Source: Kordiimonas marina
GTDB lineage: Bacteria > Pseudomonadota > Alphaproteobacteria > Sphingomonadales > Kordiimonadaceae
Direction: 5' to 3'
NCBI RefSeq assembly: GCF_023006325.1
Contig: NZ_JAINDF010000004.1
Coordinates: 186,001-250,000 of the forward strand
Length of the DNA: 64,000 nt
Program-made: the position numbers and the translations under genes
The notes under the pieces: model-generated
Databases searched by the model: none
Seen by the model: only the letters and a program-made list of their open reading frames with translations
Told to the model about the DNA's origin: nothing
Shown here: positions 10,499-18,859 of the stretch, piece by piece
How the letters are laid out: each line of letters begins with the position of its first letter
How positions within the stretch are numbered: the stretch's first letter is position 1

Positions 10499-11488
10499 CT
10501 ATTCCGCAAGCGCCCGGCGCGCGGTCGCCCACTGGGATGCATCAGGCCCTTCGGCCCAATCGCTCTCTTCCATATCGTCATTCAAGGCTGACCCCAGGCC
10601 CGCGAGACAAAGCGCGGCCCGGCCGAGATCAGCATCCGCGGCTTTCACCGCCGCCAGGATCATCAGGCTCAGGGCGACCCAATCAGCACCTGCGATGCCG
10701 ACCTTATAGGTCACGGGGACACCGTCTATATCCGCGCTCAGGCAAGTGCAATGGCTGTGTTCGATGATTTTGGCCGGGCGGACCGCGGCTTTCCGGGTCA
10801 TGGAGACGGTCATCACCTGCCGTCCATCTTCCACGGCACGGCGCGCGAAGGAAGCGGCAGCCTTATCCGTGATATCGACAACCAGAACCGCCTCTTTCGG
10901 GAGCGCGGACAGAAGCCCATCCACCCCTTGCACGCCGCCCGCCCCGACAAGCACCACATGCGGCGCAATCAGGCCGATGAGGTCGGCATCAGCCTCCAAA
11001 TCAAACAGACCATAGCGTGCGCTCCGCTCAAGCCGCGCCAGCGCGAGGGCGATGCGGACAGAGGGTGCAAGCCCCTCATCGGCAGCCTGCACTTCAACAT
11101 CAAGCCCAAAAACCTGTGCGAGGATAGCCGTGACAGCCCCCCTCATGTCGCCAAGTACCGCGACACGGGTCGCCGGTGCCCGGTCCCGCGCCTTCACCGC
11201 CATCTGCCTCAGGACAGTTTCGGTATTATCAACATGCACGAGCCGCGGGTCGTCACCGCCAAGTCCGGCCTGACGATTATCGACCAGCGCCGCAATGGCC
11301 CCGCGGGACAAGGCTTCGGACACATCGAGAACATCATCCCCGTGCCCAAGCGCGACATAAAGCGTGCCAGGCATTACCTTCTGCCCGGCGATATCCAGCC
11401 GGTCGGCATACCAGGGCCGGGCAGACGCAATGCCGCACCCGGCGCGAAGCTCAGCGGAGGTCCACAGGGGCACATCAAGCTGCATCAC
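10499..11488 (-). CDS. MurF-like protein lacking P-loop and C-terminal domain
   Basis: This gene sits exactly where murF (UDP-MurNAc-tripeptide:D-Ala-D-Ala ligase) belongs. Its 329 residues still resemble MurF in places: the N-terminal domain with PGTLYVALGHGDD near residues 40-52, and LGRAALCLAGLG near residues 288-299. Where MurF should have GSNGKTTT (about residue 110) it reads VAVLGDMRGAVTAIL, with no GKT/S and no catalytic lysine. The middle domain is shortened and the protein stops where the roughly 150-residue C-terminal domain should begin; typical MurF is 450-480 residues. The frame is clean from an ATGA overlap with murE to a stop 15 bp before mraY, so this is not a simple frameshift. 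It cannot be an ordinary ligase; a structural or regulatory role, or slow decay, are the alternatives. Homology rests on position and residual similarity only. Confidence 0.8.
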   Translation of the reverse strand: MMQLDVPLWTSAELRAGCGIASARPWYADRLDIAGQKVMPGTLYVALGHGDDVLDVSEALSRGAIAALVDNRQAGLGGDDPRLVHVDNTETVLRQMAVKARDRAPATRVAVLGDMRGAVTAILAQVFGLDVEVQAADEGLAPSVRIALALARLERSARYGLFDLEADADLIGLIAPHVVLVGAGGVQGVDGLLSALPKEAVLVVDITDKAAASFARRAVEDGRQVMTVSMTRKAAVRPAKIIEHSHCTCLSADIDGVPVTYKVGIAGADWVALSLMILAAVKAADADLGRAALCLAGLGSALNDDMEESDWAEGPDASQWATARRALAE

Positions 11489-12936
11489 TCGCCCTCCCCC
11501 GCTAGAATTGCCCGCACCGCCTCGATATCCGAGAAAGGCAGTATCTTGTCACCGACGATCTGGCCTTCTTCATGGCCTTTGCCCGCGACGATCAGCATAT
11601 CGCCATGCTCAAGCTCGCGGATCGCGGTCCGGATCGCCTCGCCACGGTCCCCGATCTCGGTAGCGTGCTCGCTTGCCGCCATGATCTCGGCGCGGATCGC
11701 GGCCGCGTCTTCGCTTCTCGGGTTGTCGTCGGTCACGAAAACCTTGTCGGCAAGCGCTGCGGCCAGCGCGCCCATCTGCGGACGCTTGCCGCTATCGCGG
11801 TCACCACCACAGCCGAACACGACCAGAAGCCGCTTGGGATTGTGCGCCCGCGCGGCCTGAAGCACGGTCTTGAGACCATCCGGCGTGTGGGCATAGTCAA
11901 CGAAGACGGCGCCGCCCGATTTGGATTTGCCGATCAGCTCCATCCGCCCCGGCACACCCCTGAGGTGCGCGAGCGCCGCGAACGCATCCACGGGATCCGC
12001 ACCGGTCGCGATGGCGAGCCCCGCGGCCACGAGCGCGTTGCCTGCCTGGAAGAAGCCGACAAGCGGCAGGTTGATCTTGTGGGTCAGCCCCGCGTGGGTG
12101 ACGGTAATTTCCTGGCCTGTCTGGTTAACAGTTTGCCCGGTAAGGCGAATTTTCGCCCCTTCCCCGGTGCCGACGCTCAGGCTCACGAGCCCGCGCGCCC
12201 AGACGATATCCTCAAGGATCTGCCCCCACGGGTCATCGACATTGATGACCGCGGTGGACCCCGGCGCGAGCAGTTCTCCGAACAGACGGGCTTTGGCGAA
12301 GAAATAGCCCTGCTCGGTCTTGTGATAATCCATATGGTCGCGGGTGAGGTTGGTGAAGGCCGCCGCCTTCAGGTGCACCCCATCAAGCCGGTACTGGTCA
12401 AGCCCGTGGCTGGAAGCCTCAATCGCGGCATGGGTCACGCCCGCGTCCGCGAGGTCCTTCAAGGCGGCATGAAGCGCCATCGGGTCCGGCGTCGTCAGCC
12501 CGCCCGATACATTGACATGCTCGGAGCGCACGCCAAGCGTACCGACACTGGCGGCCTCAAGCCCGAGATGCTGCCAGATCTGGCGGGTAAAATCAGCGAC
12601 CGAGGTTTTGCCGTTGGTGCCAGTCACCGCCACCATGGTTTCAGGTTGGGCATGGTAATAGCGGGACGCGAGATCGGCATAACGCCTGCGCGGGTTCTGG
12701 TCCTCAACCACCGGCACGCCGATATCATCCGGCGCACCATGCGGCGTGGTCAGAATGGCGGTCGCGCCTTTCGCGACTGCATCGCGGATGAAGGTACGGC
12801 CATCCATCTTGGTGCCGGGCAGCGCGACGAACAGGTCCCCCGGACGCACGGCACGGCTGTCAACGGTCATGCCCGAGATACGAACATCTCCCGCTACCTT
12901 TCTGCCGCCCAGCAATTCCGTCAGGGTTAGTGTCAT
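11485..12936 (-). CDS. murE: UDP-MurNAc-L-Ala-D-Glu--meso-diaminopimelate ligase MurE
   Basis: MurE adds the third stem-peptide residue in the cytoplasm. The 483-residue product has TVDSRAVRPGDLFVALPG near residue 24 and the P-loop VTGTNGKTSVADF at about residues 104-116. LTRDHMDYHKTEQGYFFAKA lies in the central domain, and a full C-terminal domain follows with VFVTDDNPRSED. The DNPR motif is the known marker of meso-diaminopimelate specificity, so the stem peptide is of the usual Gram-negative type up to position 3. Its stop overlaps the start of the murF-like gene, and it lies 11 bp after ftsI. Confidence 0.98.
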   Translation of the reverse strand: MTLTLTELLGGRKVAGDVRISGMTVDSRAVRPGDLFVALPGTKMDGRTFIRDAVAKGATAILTTPHGAPDDIGVPVVEDQNPRRRYADLASRYYHAQPETMVAVTGTNGKTSVADFTRQIWQHLGLEAASVGTLGVRSEHVNVSGGLTTPDPMALHAALKDLADAGVTHAAIEASSHGLDQYRLDGVHLKAAAFTNLTRDHMDYHKTEQGYFFAKARLFGELLAPGSTAVINVDDPWGQILEDIVWARGLVSLSVGTGEGAKIRLTGQTVNQTGQEITVTHAGLTHKINLPLVGFFQAGNALVAAGLAIATGADPVDAFAALAHLRGVPGRMELIGKSKSGGAVFVDYAHTPDGLKTVLQAARAHNPKRLLVVFGCGGDRDSGKRPQMGALAAALADKVFVTDDNPRSEDAAAIRAEIMAASEHATEIGDRGEAIRTAIRELEHGDMLIVAGKGHEEGQIVGDKILPFSDIEAVRAILAGEGE

Positions 12937-12947
12937 TGGCCCCTATC

Positions 12948-14645
12948 CTACCGGTGGTGTTTATAGTCGTGGATGAGGAGGGAGGTCTTCTGATAGAGCC
13001 CCTCGTCTTCCTTCCGCGGCGCGATACCCAGAAGCGGCGCCGTCCGCAAAATCACATTCTTGACCACAGGGGCTGCCACCCAGCCGCCGGTCTTGTAGCC
13101 AAAGGTTTCCTTGGTGCCGTGCGGCTCATCGAGGAGCGCGAACACCACATAGCGCGGGTCATCCATCGGGTAAGCGCCGACGAAGGACGAGATCAGCGAA
13201 TGCCGGGCATAGCCGCCATTTTCCGCCTTCTCGGCCGTCCCGGTCTTACCGCCGACACGGTAGCCGATGGCGTTGGCCCGGCCGCCCGTGCCCTTCATCA
13301 CCGTCAGGCGCAGAAGCTGGCGGATCTTGCGGCTGGTCGCCGGGCTGATCACCTGCCGTCCGCCATGGTGCAAACCGCTCGTATGGATAAGCGTGGCCGG
13401 CATCAGCCGCCCACCATTGACCATCGCCGAAATACCGGTGGCCAGCTGGACCGGGCTCACCGCGATACCGTGCCCATAGGAGATGGTCATTGTGGAAATT
13501 TTGTGCCACTGAGCGGGATAAATTGGGGCACCGACTTCGCTGAGCTCCAGGGTCGACGGCTGCAACAGCCCAACCTTGGACAGGAAGGCCTGCTGGCGTT
13601 CGGTGCCGAGGTCCAGCGCCATCTGCGCCGTCCCGATGTTCGACGAATAGACGAAAATCTCCGGCACGCTGAGGAATCTGTTGCGCGGATGGTCATCATG
13701 GATGGTGAAGCGCGCCACATGCAGGGGCTTCGAGGCATCATAGCCGTCATTCATCGTGACCACACCGTCATCAAGCGCCGCGGCGAAGGTGAAGGTTTTC
13801 ATGGTGGAGCCAAGCTCATACACACCCTGGCTCACCCGGTTGAAGCGTTCATCGGCGCTGACGCCGGTCACATTGTTGGGGTCATAATCCGGCAGGGACA
13901 CCATGGCGAGCACTTCGCCGGTGTTGACGTCCATCACAAGGCCCGCGGCCCCCACAGCCTGATAGGCGTTCTTGGCGGCTTCCAGCTCATCGGCAAGGGC
14001 ATACTGCACCCGTACGTCGATCGACAGCTTCACAGGCTCGGTGGTCCGGTCCGGGTCGTCCAGGCGGTCATTGAAGAAATGCTCCACCCCGGCCAGGCCC
14101 TTGCCGTCCACATCGACGAAGCCGAGCGCATGCGCGGCCAAGCGCCCGTGCGGGTAAACCCGCTCTTCCTCATCCTGGAACGCGAAGGCCGGAATACCCA
14201 GCGCATTGACCTGCCATTTTTCACGCGGCGTCAGCTTGCGCTTGAGCCACACGAACTTACGGCCGGAGGACAGCTTTTCCTCAACATCCGCCAGCGACAG
14301 GTCCGGCAGCACCGAAACCAGTTTGGCAGCCGCCAGTTTCGGGTTCTTGATCTCGCTCGGGTTGGCGTAAAGCGAGGAGGTTTCCAGGTTGGTCGCCAGA
14401 ATTTCACCGTTGCGGTCCACGATATCGGCACGCGCCACCTTGACCGGCGGCACCTCGATCGTACGGGTCGCTACCTGCTTTTCCGCCGTGGTGCTGATCC
14501 CAAGCTCAATGGTCCGCGCCGCCATGATGGCAAAGCCCAAAAGAAACAGCAGCACCGCAACCGTCAGCCGCCCACGGGCGATTTCCAGCGCCGTCTTGCG
14601 CTCCCCTTCCAGAACCGGGCTATGATAACTGTAGGCGACGCTCAC
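12948..14645 (-). CDS. ftsI: Septal transpeptidase FtsI (penicillin-binding protein 3)
   Basis: FtsI is the class B penicillin-binding protein that cross-links septal peptidoglycan in the periplasm. The 565-residue product has one N-terminal membrane anchor at about residues 30-48 (LTVAVLLFLLGFAIMAART), the PBP dimerisation domain, and the three transpeptidase motifs: STMK in YELGSTMKTFTF, SSN in VYSSNIGTAQ, and KTG in VGGKTGTAEKAENGG. It overlaps ftsL by four bases. An intact transpeptidase implies a D-Ala-D-Ala donor stem peptide, which makes the decayed MurF and absent ddl nearby more puzzling. Confidence 0.97.
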   Translation of the reverse strand: MSVAYSYHSPVLEGERKTALEIARGRLTVAVLLFLLGFAIMAARTIELGISTTAEKQVATRTIEVPPVKVARADIVDRNGEILATNLETSSLYANPSEIKNPKLAAAKLVSVLPDLSLADVEEKLSSGRKFVWLKRKLTPREKWQVNALGIPAFAFQDEEERVYPHGRLAAHALGFVDVDGKGLAGVEHFFNDRLDDPDRTTEPVKLSIDVRVQYALADELEAAKNAYQAVGAAGLVMDVNTGEVLAMVSLPDYDPNNVTGVSADERFNRVSQGVYELGSTMKTFTFAAALDDGVVTMNDGYDASKPLHVARFTIHDDHPRNRFLSVPEIFVYSSNIGTAQMALDLGTERQQAFLSKVGLLQPSTLELSEVGAPIYPAQWHKISTMTISYGHGIAVSPVQLATGISAMVNGGRLMPATLIHTSGLHHGGRQVISPATSRKIRQLLRLTVMKGTGGRANAIGYRVGGKTGTAEKAENGGYARHSLISSFVGAYPMDDPRYVVFALLDEPHGTKETFGYKTGGWVAAPVVKNVILRTAPLLGIAPRKEDEGLYQKTSLLIHDYKHHR

Positions 14646-15076
14646 AGGGCTTGTCCTTTCTGGTTGGTTTGGGGTTTACGTACACCCGCCTCCTGGCTTG
14701 TGGCCTGAAGGCCGGACTGGGCGGAACTCGGCTTGTCTTTCTTGGTCTCGCGGCTGGGCAGCAGCACACCCGGGTCCTCGACCTCACCGGCGCTACGCGG
14801 CCGGAAAGGGATAACGTCCGGGTTGGTCAATACTTGCGATGCCCTCGGCGGCATCAGTGCCAGGAACTTGGCAGACTGGTTTTCAAGCGCGCGCGGCGTG
14901 GTCAGATACGCCCACTCTGCATCCAGCACGCGGATAGCTTCCTGGTCGTCATGGATTTTGTCGGCAAGCGCCTGGACCTGATCGGCCTTGTCCTGAACAA
15001 CAAGCTTGAGCTTGAGGACCGCGGCCCCGGAGATGAGGGCCGTCACGGCGGCGAATGCGGTTACCAATCTACGCAT
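14642..15076 (-). CDS. ftsL: Cell division protein FtsL-like
   Basis: Small bitopic protein in the ftsL position, between rsmH and ftsI. The start at 15076 ([20 protein letters not shown]) gives 144 residues with one membrane segment at about residues 4-22. A helical, coiled-coil-like stretch rich in D/Q/E follows to about residue 60, including [20 protein letters not shown], which resembles the FtsL/DivIC core. The tail is polar and Ser/Gln-rich. The open frame extends 36 codons further upstream but that part is antisense-like to the end of rsmH and is unlikely to be translated. FtsL recruits FtsB, FtsQ and FtsW/FtsI. Assignment rests on position, topology and coiled coil. Confidence 0.88.
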   Translation of the reverse strand: MRRLVTAFAAVTALISGAAVLKLKLVVQDKADQVQALADKIHDDQEAIRVLDAEWAYLTTPRALENQSAKFLALMPPRASQVLTNPDVIPFRPRSAGEVEDPGVLLPSRETKKDKPSSAQSGLQATSQEAGVRKPQTNQKGQAL

Positions 15077-16094
15077 GTGCTTTTCCCCCTTTGCCGGCCT
15101 GCTTCCACGCAGGCGCAGCCGTCCTGATGGCTTGGCGAAGCCGGGCGGAACGCGACCGCGGGTTTTCCGCTTCTTCGCGTGCACCCGGCTTCTTGGCTCC
15201 CTTAAGCCTGAGCTCGAATGTCGGTTTGGGACCGGTATCCACCGCCTGCGGCAAATGGCGGCTGCCGCCGGGCAGGCGGCCCGCGCGCTCGGTCATGAAC
15301 TGTTTGACCATCCGGTCTTCAAGAGAATGGAAAGCGACGATCACCAGCCGCCCTTCCGGGGCGAGCAGCGCCTCTGCGCCTTCAAGCCCGCGCTGAAGTT
15401 CACCCAGTTCGTCATTCACATGAATACGCAGCGCCTGGAAGGTACGGGTAGCCGGATGAACGGCCTTCATGCCCTTCTTCCGGGGCGGAATACCCAAGGT
15501 GCGCTCAATGATAGAGGCCAGCGTGCGGGTACGGGTAATCGGCTCCTCATCCCGGGCGCGCACGATGGCGGCCGCAACCCGGCGGGACTTTTTCTCTTCA
15601 CCATACTGATAGATCAGGTTGGCAAGCGCCGTTTCGTCGTACGTGTTGACGACATCGGCCGCGCTTTCGCCCGACCGCGCCATGCGCATGTCCAAGGGGC
15701 CATCCTCCATGAAGGAGAAGCCGCGCTCAGCCTCATCAAGCTGGAAGGACGACACGCCGATATCGAGCACGACACCGTTGACGGCCTCGATACCCGCGCC
15801 CCGGACGAGCGACGCCATATCGCCGAAGCAGCCTTCAAGCATATGGAAGCGGTCACCGAACTCGGCTTTCAGGGCCGCAGACCGCCGGATCGCGTCCGGG
15901 TCCCGGTCGATGGCATAGACGGTGCAATCAGCTGCCTCAAGAATGGCGCGCGTATAGCCGCCGGCACCAAACGTGCCGTCGACATAAATTTCACCATCTT
16001 TGGGATCAAGCGTGGCCAGAACCTCAGCCAGCATAACGGGGATATGCTGGCCGGCACCGTCTTTTGTATGGCGATGGCCCGGCGCTACGCTCAT
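15069..16094 (-). CDS. rsmH: 16S rRNA (cytosine-1402-N4)-methyltransferase RsmH (MraW)
   Basis: RsmH uses S-adenosylmethionine to methylate N4 of C1402 in 16S rRNA. The 341-residue product begins with [19 protein letters not shown]. It has the SAM-binding motif [16 protein letters not shown] near residues 37-52, the [20 protein letters not shown] segment near residue 108, and the C-terminal [20 protein letters not shown] stretch. It overlaps mraZ by 4 bases upstream and ftsL by 8 bases downstream. The C-terminal tail is long and basic (about 30 residues rich in K/R/A). Confidence 0.97.
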   Translation of the reverse strand: MSVAPGHRHTKDGAGQHIPVMLAEVLATLDPKDGEIYVDGTFGAGGYTRAILEAADCTVYAIDRDPDAIRRSAALKAEFGDRFHMLEGCFGDMASLVRGAGIEAVNGVVLDIGVSSFQLDEAERGFSFMEDGPLDMRMARSGESAADVVNTYDETALANLIYQYGEEKKSRRVAAAIVRARDEEPITRTRTLASIIERTLGIPPRKKGMKAVHPATRTFQALRIHVNDELGELQRGLEGAEALLAPEGRLVIVAFHSLEDRMVKQFMTERAGRLPGGSRHLPQAVDTGPKPTFELRLKGAKKPGAREEAENPRSRSARLRQAIRTAAPAWKQAGKGGKAHA

Positions 16095-16555
16095 GGACGA
16101 CCTCCCCCGAAGGGCGGAAGTTTGGGGGCGGTGTCTGCGGCCACAGCCATTTGCTGGGCACGGTGGGCTTCAAAGGCTTCAGGGTTCCAGATCTGGAACT
16201 TGCGGCCGATACCGACAAAGGTGGCGGCGGCATCGATACCCGCGAAAGCCTTCAGGTCATTTGGCAGCATGACCCGGCCTTCGGGGTCGAACGACAGCTG
16301 GCTCGCGCCGGCGAGAATGGCGGTGGCGACAGACATTTGATCGGGGTCGAAGGGACCAAAGTCGCCGTAAAGCCGGTCGGAGAGCTGTTCAAGGAAGGTC
16401 ATATCCGCCCCTTCGATACAGGGCAGGTTTAGCGGACGATAAACGACAATACCGGGGAATTGGCTTTGGGAAACGGCGGCACGAAAGGCTGCCGGAACGG
16501 ACACGCGTCCCTTCTTGTCAACCTTGTTCGTAAATGTGGACAGGAAAAATGCCAT
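16091..16555 (-). CDS. mraZ: Transcriptional regulator / division protein MraZ
   Basis: MraZ is a DNA-binding protein with two SpoVT/AbrB-like halves that binds TGGG-type repeats upstream of its own operon and controls the dcw cluster. The ATG at 16553-16555 is chosen because GGGGGAA lies just upstream; it gives 154 residues beginning [20 protein letters not shown], the family N-terminus. Both halves carry the D-x-K-G-R-V/F motif: [14 protein letters not shown] near residue 11 and [16 protein letters not shown] near residue 88. It is the first gene of the 16-kb cluster, and TGGG boxes lie about 80-125 bp upstream of the start. Confidence 0.95.
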   Translation of the reverse strand: MAFFLSTFTNKVDKKGRVSVPAAFRAAVSQSQFPGIVVYRPLNLPCIEGADMTFLEQLSDRLYGDFGPFDPDQMSVATAILAGASQLSFDPEGRVMLPNDLKAFAGIDAAATFVGIGRKFQIWNPEAFEAHRAQQMAVAADTAPKLPPFGGGRP

Positions 16556-16635
16556 TGTCCCGTTTCCCCCGAATTTCCCCACCGGCACGCCGCCAAACGC
16601 ACGAGCAGGCATCCAGATCGTCATCTGGACCTATT

Positions 16636-16680
16636 TGGGATATCATGGGTTTCTATAGGTGGTCAATGGGACTTTATGGG
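16636..16680 (-). promoter_or_regulatory. Probable mraZ promoter and MraZ-box array
   Basis: On the plus strand TGGG occurs at 16636, 16646, 16667 and 16677, with a degenerate TAGG at 16656. Spacing is 10, 10, 11 and 10 bases, so every box faces the same side of the helix. MraZ is known to bind direct TGGG repeats with near-helical spacing. On the mraZ strand a possible promoter overlaps them: -35 TTGACC (complement of 16661-16666) and -10 GATATC or TGATAT (complement of about 16639-16645), with 15-16 bases between. The overlap fits autoregulation. The boxes read on the strand opposite to mraZ. Confidence 0.6.
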
Positions 16681-16818
16681 ATTAAGTGCGTTTTTCTGGG
16701 CATAAAGATAAGCCACAAAAGCACAAATATTCCTTTTGATTCATATAGATGTTACATTTTGTTCTTTTAATGTTCCGCATAAAAATGTGCTGATAGGGCT
16801 TCCTAGTCGGGGGCACGA

Positions 16819-16898
16819 TGGGACAGCATGGGAAACTGGCAAACCAGACACGCCCCTCCTCTCAAGCGCCGCCCCCATGGCATCCCATATAGTTCCCA
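16819..16898. repeat. Second TGGG/CCCA box cluster in the mraZ-RTX intergenic region
   Basis: The 547 bp between mraZ and the first RTX gene hold further boxes: TGGG at 16819 and 16829 (10 apart), then CCCA at 16874, 16884 and 16895 (10 and 11 apart) in the opposite orientation. A separate imperfect hairpin, TTGGATA paired with TATCCAA, spans about 16930-16962. The stretch 16680-16790 is AT-rich with no convincing gene. This may be a second MraZ-binding array serving the divergent RTX gene, or chance. Confidence 0.4.
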
Positions 16899-17102
16899 AA
16901 TCGGCCGCCCCACCCTGCCACTCGGCCCCTTGGATACCATTGGGCCCTAAACCAATATCCAAATTGACCGGCCCACTCAGAAAGATTATCCGCATTTTTA
17001 CTTTCATTTTATTCGCGCCCCGAAAATGAGGCACAGATGAAAGTACAAAGAAAAAAATCTAGACAGCGAAGCGGGGCCTAATACCCCGCGTGGAGACTTG
17101 AA

Positions 17103-18251
17103 ATGACAACACTGACCGGCACAACCGGGGACGATACATTGATCGGCAGCCCCGGAAACGACATCTTTTCAGGCGGCACAGGATCGGACGTGTTCGTCCT
17201 GGCATCAGGCGGCTACAGCGACTGGGGAGCAGATCGGATTACCGACTTCCTTCCCGGCGCCGACACCATCGACCTTTCGGCAACCGACCTGCATTATTTT
17301 GACCTCACCCTGACGGCGTCCGACGGCGGTACGCTCATCACAGACGGCCTTGGCAATAGCCTGATGCTGGACGGCGTCGATGTGGCGGAAATGAATAATG
17401 ACCAATTCGTCTTTGCCACGTCCGTATACGTTGGCGGCACATCAGGCCCCGACCGGCTTGTGGGTACCGATGATAACAATGAAATCCTGGCAGGCGGGGG
17501 CAACGATACCATTATCGCCGGGAGCGGCCACGATACTGTGCAGGCCAGCATCGGCGACGACAAGGTCTGGGCTGGGGCGGGCGATACCGGACGAGACATC
17601 CTGATCGGTGGCATCGGCAATGATACCATGGCAGGCGGCGCAGGGAATGACCTGCTTATCGGCGGCAACTCCGGCACCCTCAACCAGGAAGCAGGCCAGG
17701 ACCACCTGATGGGGGGCCTGGGCAATGACACGCTGATTGCCGGGCATTGGCTGGACCAGAACGGCAACAACCGCTTCGACACGGGAGAAGCCAAGGCAGG
17801 AGAAGGGTCGAGCGTCTTGTGGGGCGGTCGTGGTGATGACCTGCTGATTGGCGGCAACGGCAACGACACACTCGGCGGCGGACAGAACAATGACACACTG
17901 TCAGGCGGCGCGGGTGATGACCGCCTGTTCGGCGGCGTCGGAGATGACAGCATGGAAGGCGGCCTTGGCGATGATTCCCTGTGGGGTGGCCTGGGTAACG
18001 ACACGCTCACTGGCGGTGATGGCGCTGACCATTTCATCTTCGGACGAACAAGTGGCAATGACACCGTAACCGACTTCAATGCCGATACGGATGTCCTGGA
18101 CCTCACTGCCGCAGGCTTCGCTGACAGAGATGCTCTGCTTGCCGCCACGCACACTGACGGAGCCGACCTTGTCATCAGCTTCGGCGACACTGTCATCCAC
18201 CTTTCGAACATGACGTTGGACGACCTTTTACCAGGCGCCGTACTTCTTTAA
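17103..18251 (+). CDS. RTX-type calcium-binding repeat protein
   Basis: A 382-residue protein made almost entirely of hemolysin-type nonapeptide repeats (GGxGNDxLxGG). Repeats lie at about residues 5-30 (TTGDDTLIGSPGNDIFSGG) and 115-320. The C-terminal block ADHFIFGRTSGNDTVTDFNA leads to a hydrophobic end, LSNMTLDDLLPGAVLL, like type I secretion signals. RTX repeats form calcium-filled beta rolls after secretion. No enzymatic domain and no Sec signal peptide are seen, and no type I secretion genes are in the window. An rho-independent terminator follows. It is likely a secreted or surface structural protein; its target is unknown. Confidence 0.85.
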   Translation: MTTLTGTTGDDTLIGSPGNDIFSGGTGSDVFVLASGGYSDWGADRITDFLPGADTIDLSATDLHYFDLTLTASDGGTLITDGLGNSLMLDGVDVAEMNNDQFVFATSVYVGGTSGPDRLVGTDDNNEILAGGGNDTIIAGSGHDTVQASIGDDKVWAGAGDTGRDILIGGIGNDTMAGGAGNDLLIGGNSGTLNQEAGQDHLMGGLGNDTLIAGHWLDQNGNNRFDTGEAKAGEGSSVLWGGRGDDLLIGGNGNDTLGGGQNNDTLSGGAGDDRLFGGVGDDSMEGGLGDDSLWGGLGNDTLTGGDGADHFIFGRTSGNDTVTDFNADTDVLDLTAAGFADRDALLAATHTDGADLVISFGDTVIHLSNMTLDDLLPGAVLL

Positions 18252-18292
18252 TTAAGCACACGGGGATAGCCCGGATAACCCAATGAGACGTG

Positions 18293-18316
18293 AAAAGGAG
18301 GCTTCGGCCTCCTTTT
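18293..18316 (+). terminator. Intrinsic terminator after first RTX gene
   Basis: AAAAGGAGGC-TTCG-GCCTCCTTTT forms a 10-bp stem with a stable TTCG tetraloop and a T-run, 42 bp after the RTX stop codon. Confidence 0.85.
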
Positions 18317-18859
18317 ATCGAGGCGAAGAATCATGACCCACAAAAGATGGCCCGCGACACACGCTCAGAAGGCCTCATTGGGGGCGCTGTGGCATCCAAC
18401 GCCCCCTCGGTCCACCTCCGAAGCAACGACACCATCGGGATGGCGTCAGTAAGCGTGGTGCTGGCTCAACATTCATACCGTTAAAGCCCCCCTCAAACGG
18501 CATGGGAAACCACAAGTCCATGCAAAGACTCCGATCCCGCAGACCATCCCACGGCGTCCCAAATCAGCCTTAGGGGAATGCGAAACAACATACCGGTGTC
18601 AGGGCAGCGTAATTTTTTGGATTTTTTTTCAGAGGCTGGACCCAGCCACTGGCGGCCAACCACCATCACAAACGCCCCGAAAGCCCGGAATTCCGCGGTT
18701 CATTGCGGCGGAGGCCGACCTTGAAATAGTTAAAATTTTCCGGTTCTTTTACTATAAGCCACTGCAATCATTATGCTTTCCGTAACAAACCCACCATAAA
18801 CTTTCGTCCATCAGGCAGTTAAAAGCCGCCTATCCAGGCAATTTCAGGAGGCACTCACA
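18317..18859. other. Intergenic region with possible promoter for second RTX gene
   Basis: About 540 bp without a convincing gene. A short open frame at 18290-18484 begins inside the terminator hairpin and shows no family features. A weak promoter-like pair is TTAAAA at 18730-18735 and TATAAG at 18753-18758, 17 bases apart, in an AT-rich patch about 100 bp before the second RTX gene. Confidence 0.3.

Noticed and set aside
10499-11488. Frameshifted full-length murF
   Set aside because: The frame is open from the ATGA overlap to a stop 15 bp before mraY, so there is no room for a hidden C-terminal domain in another frame.
18290-18484. 64-codon frame after the first RTX gene
   Set aside because: Its start lies inside a transcription terminator hairpin and it has no family features.
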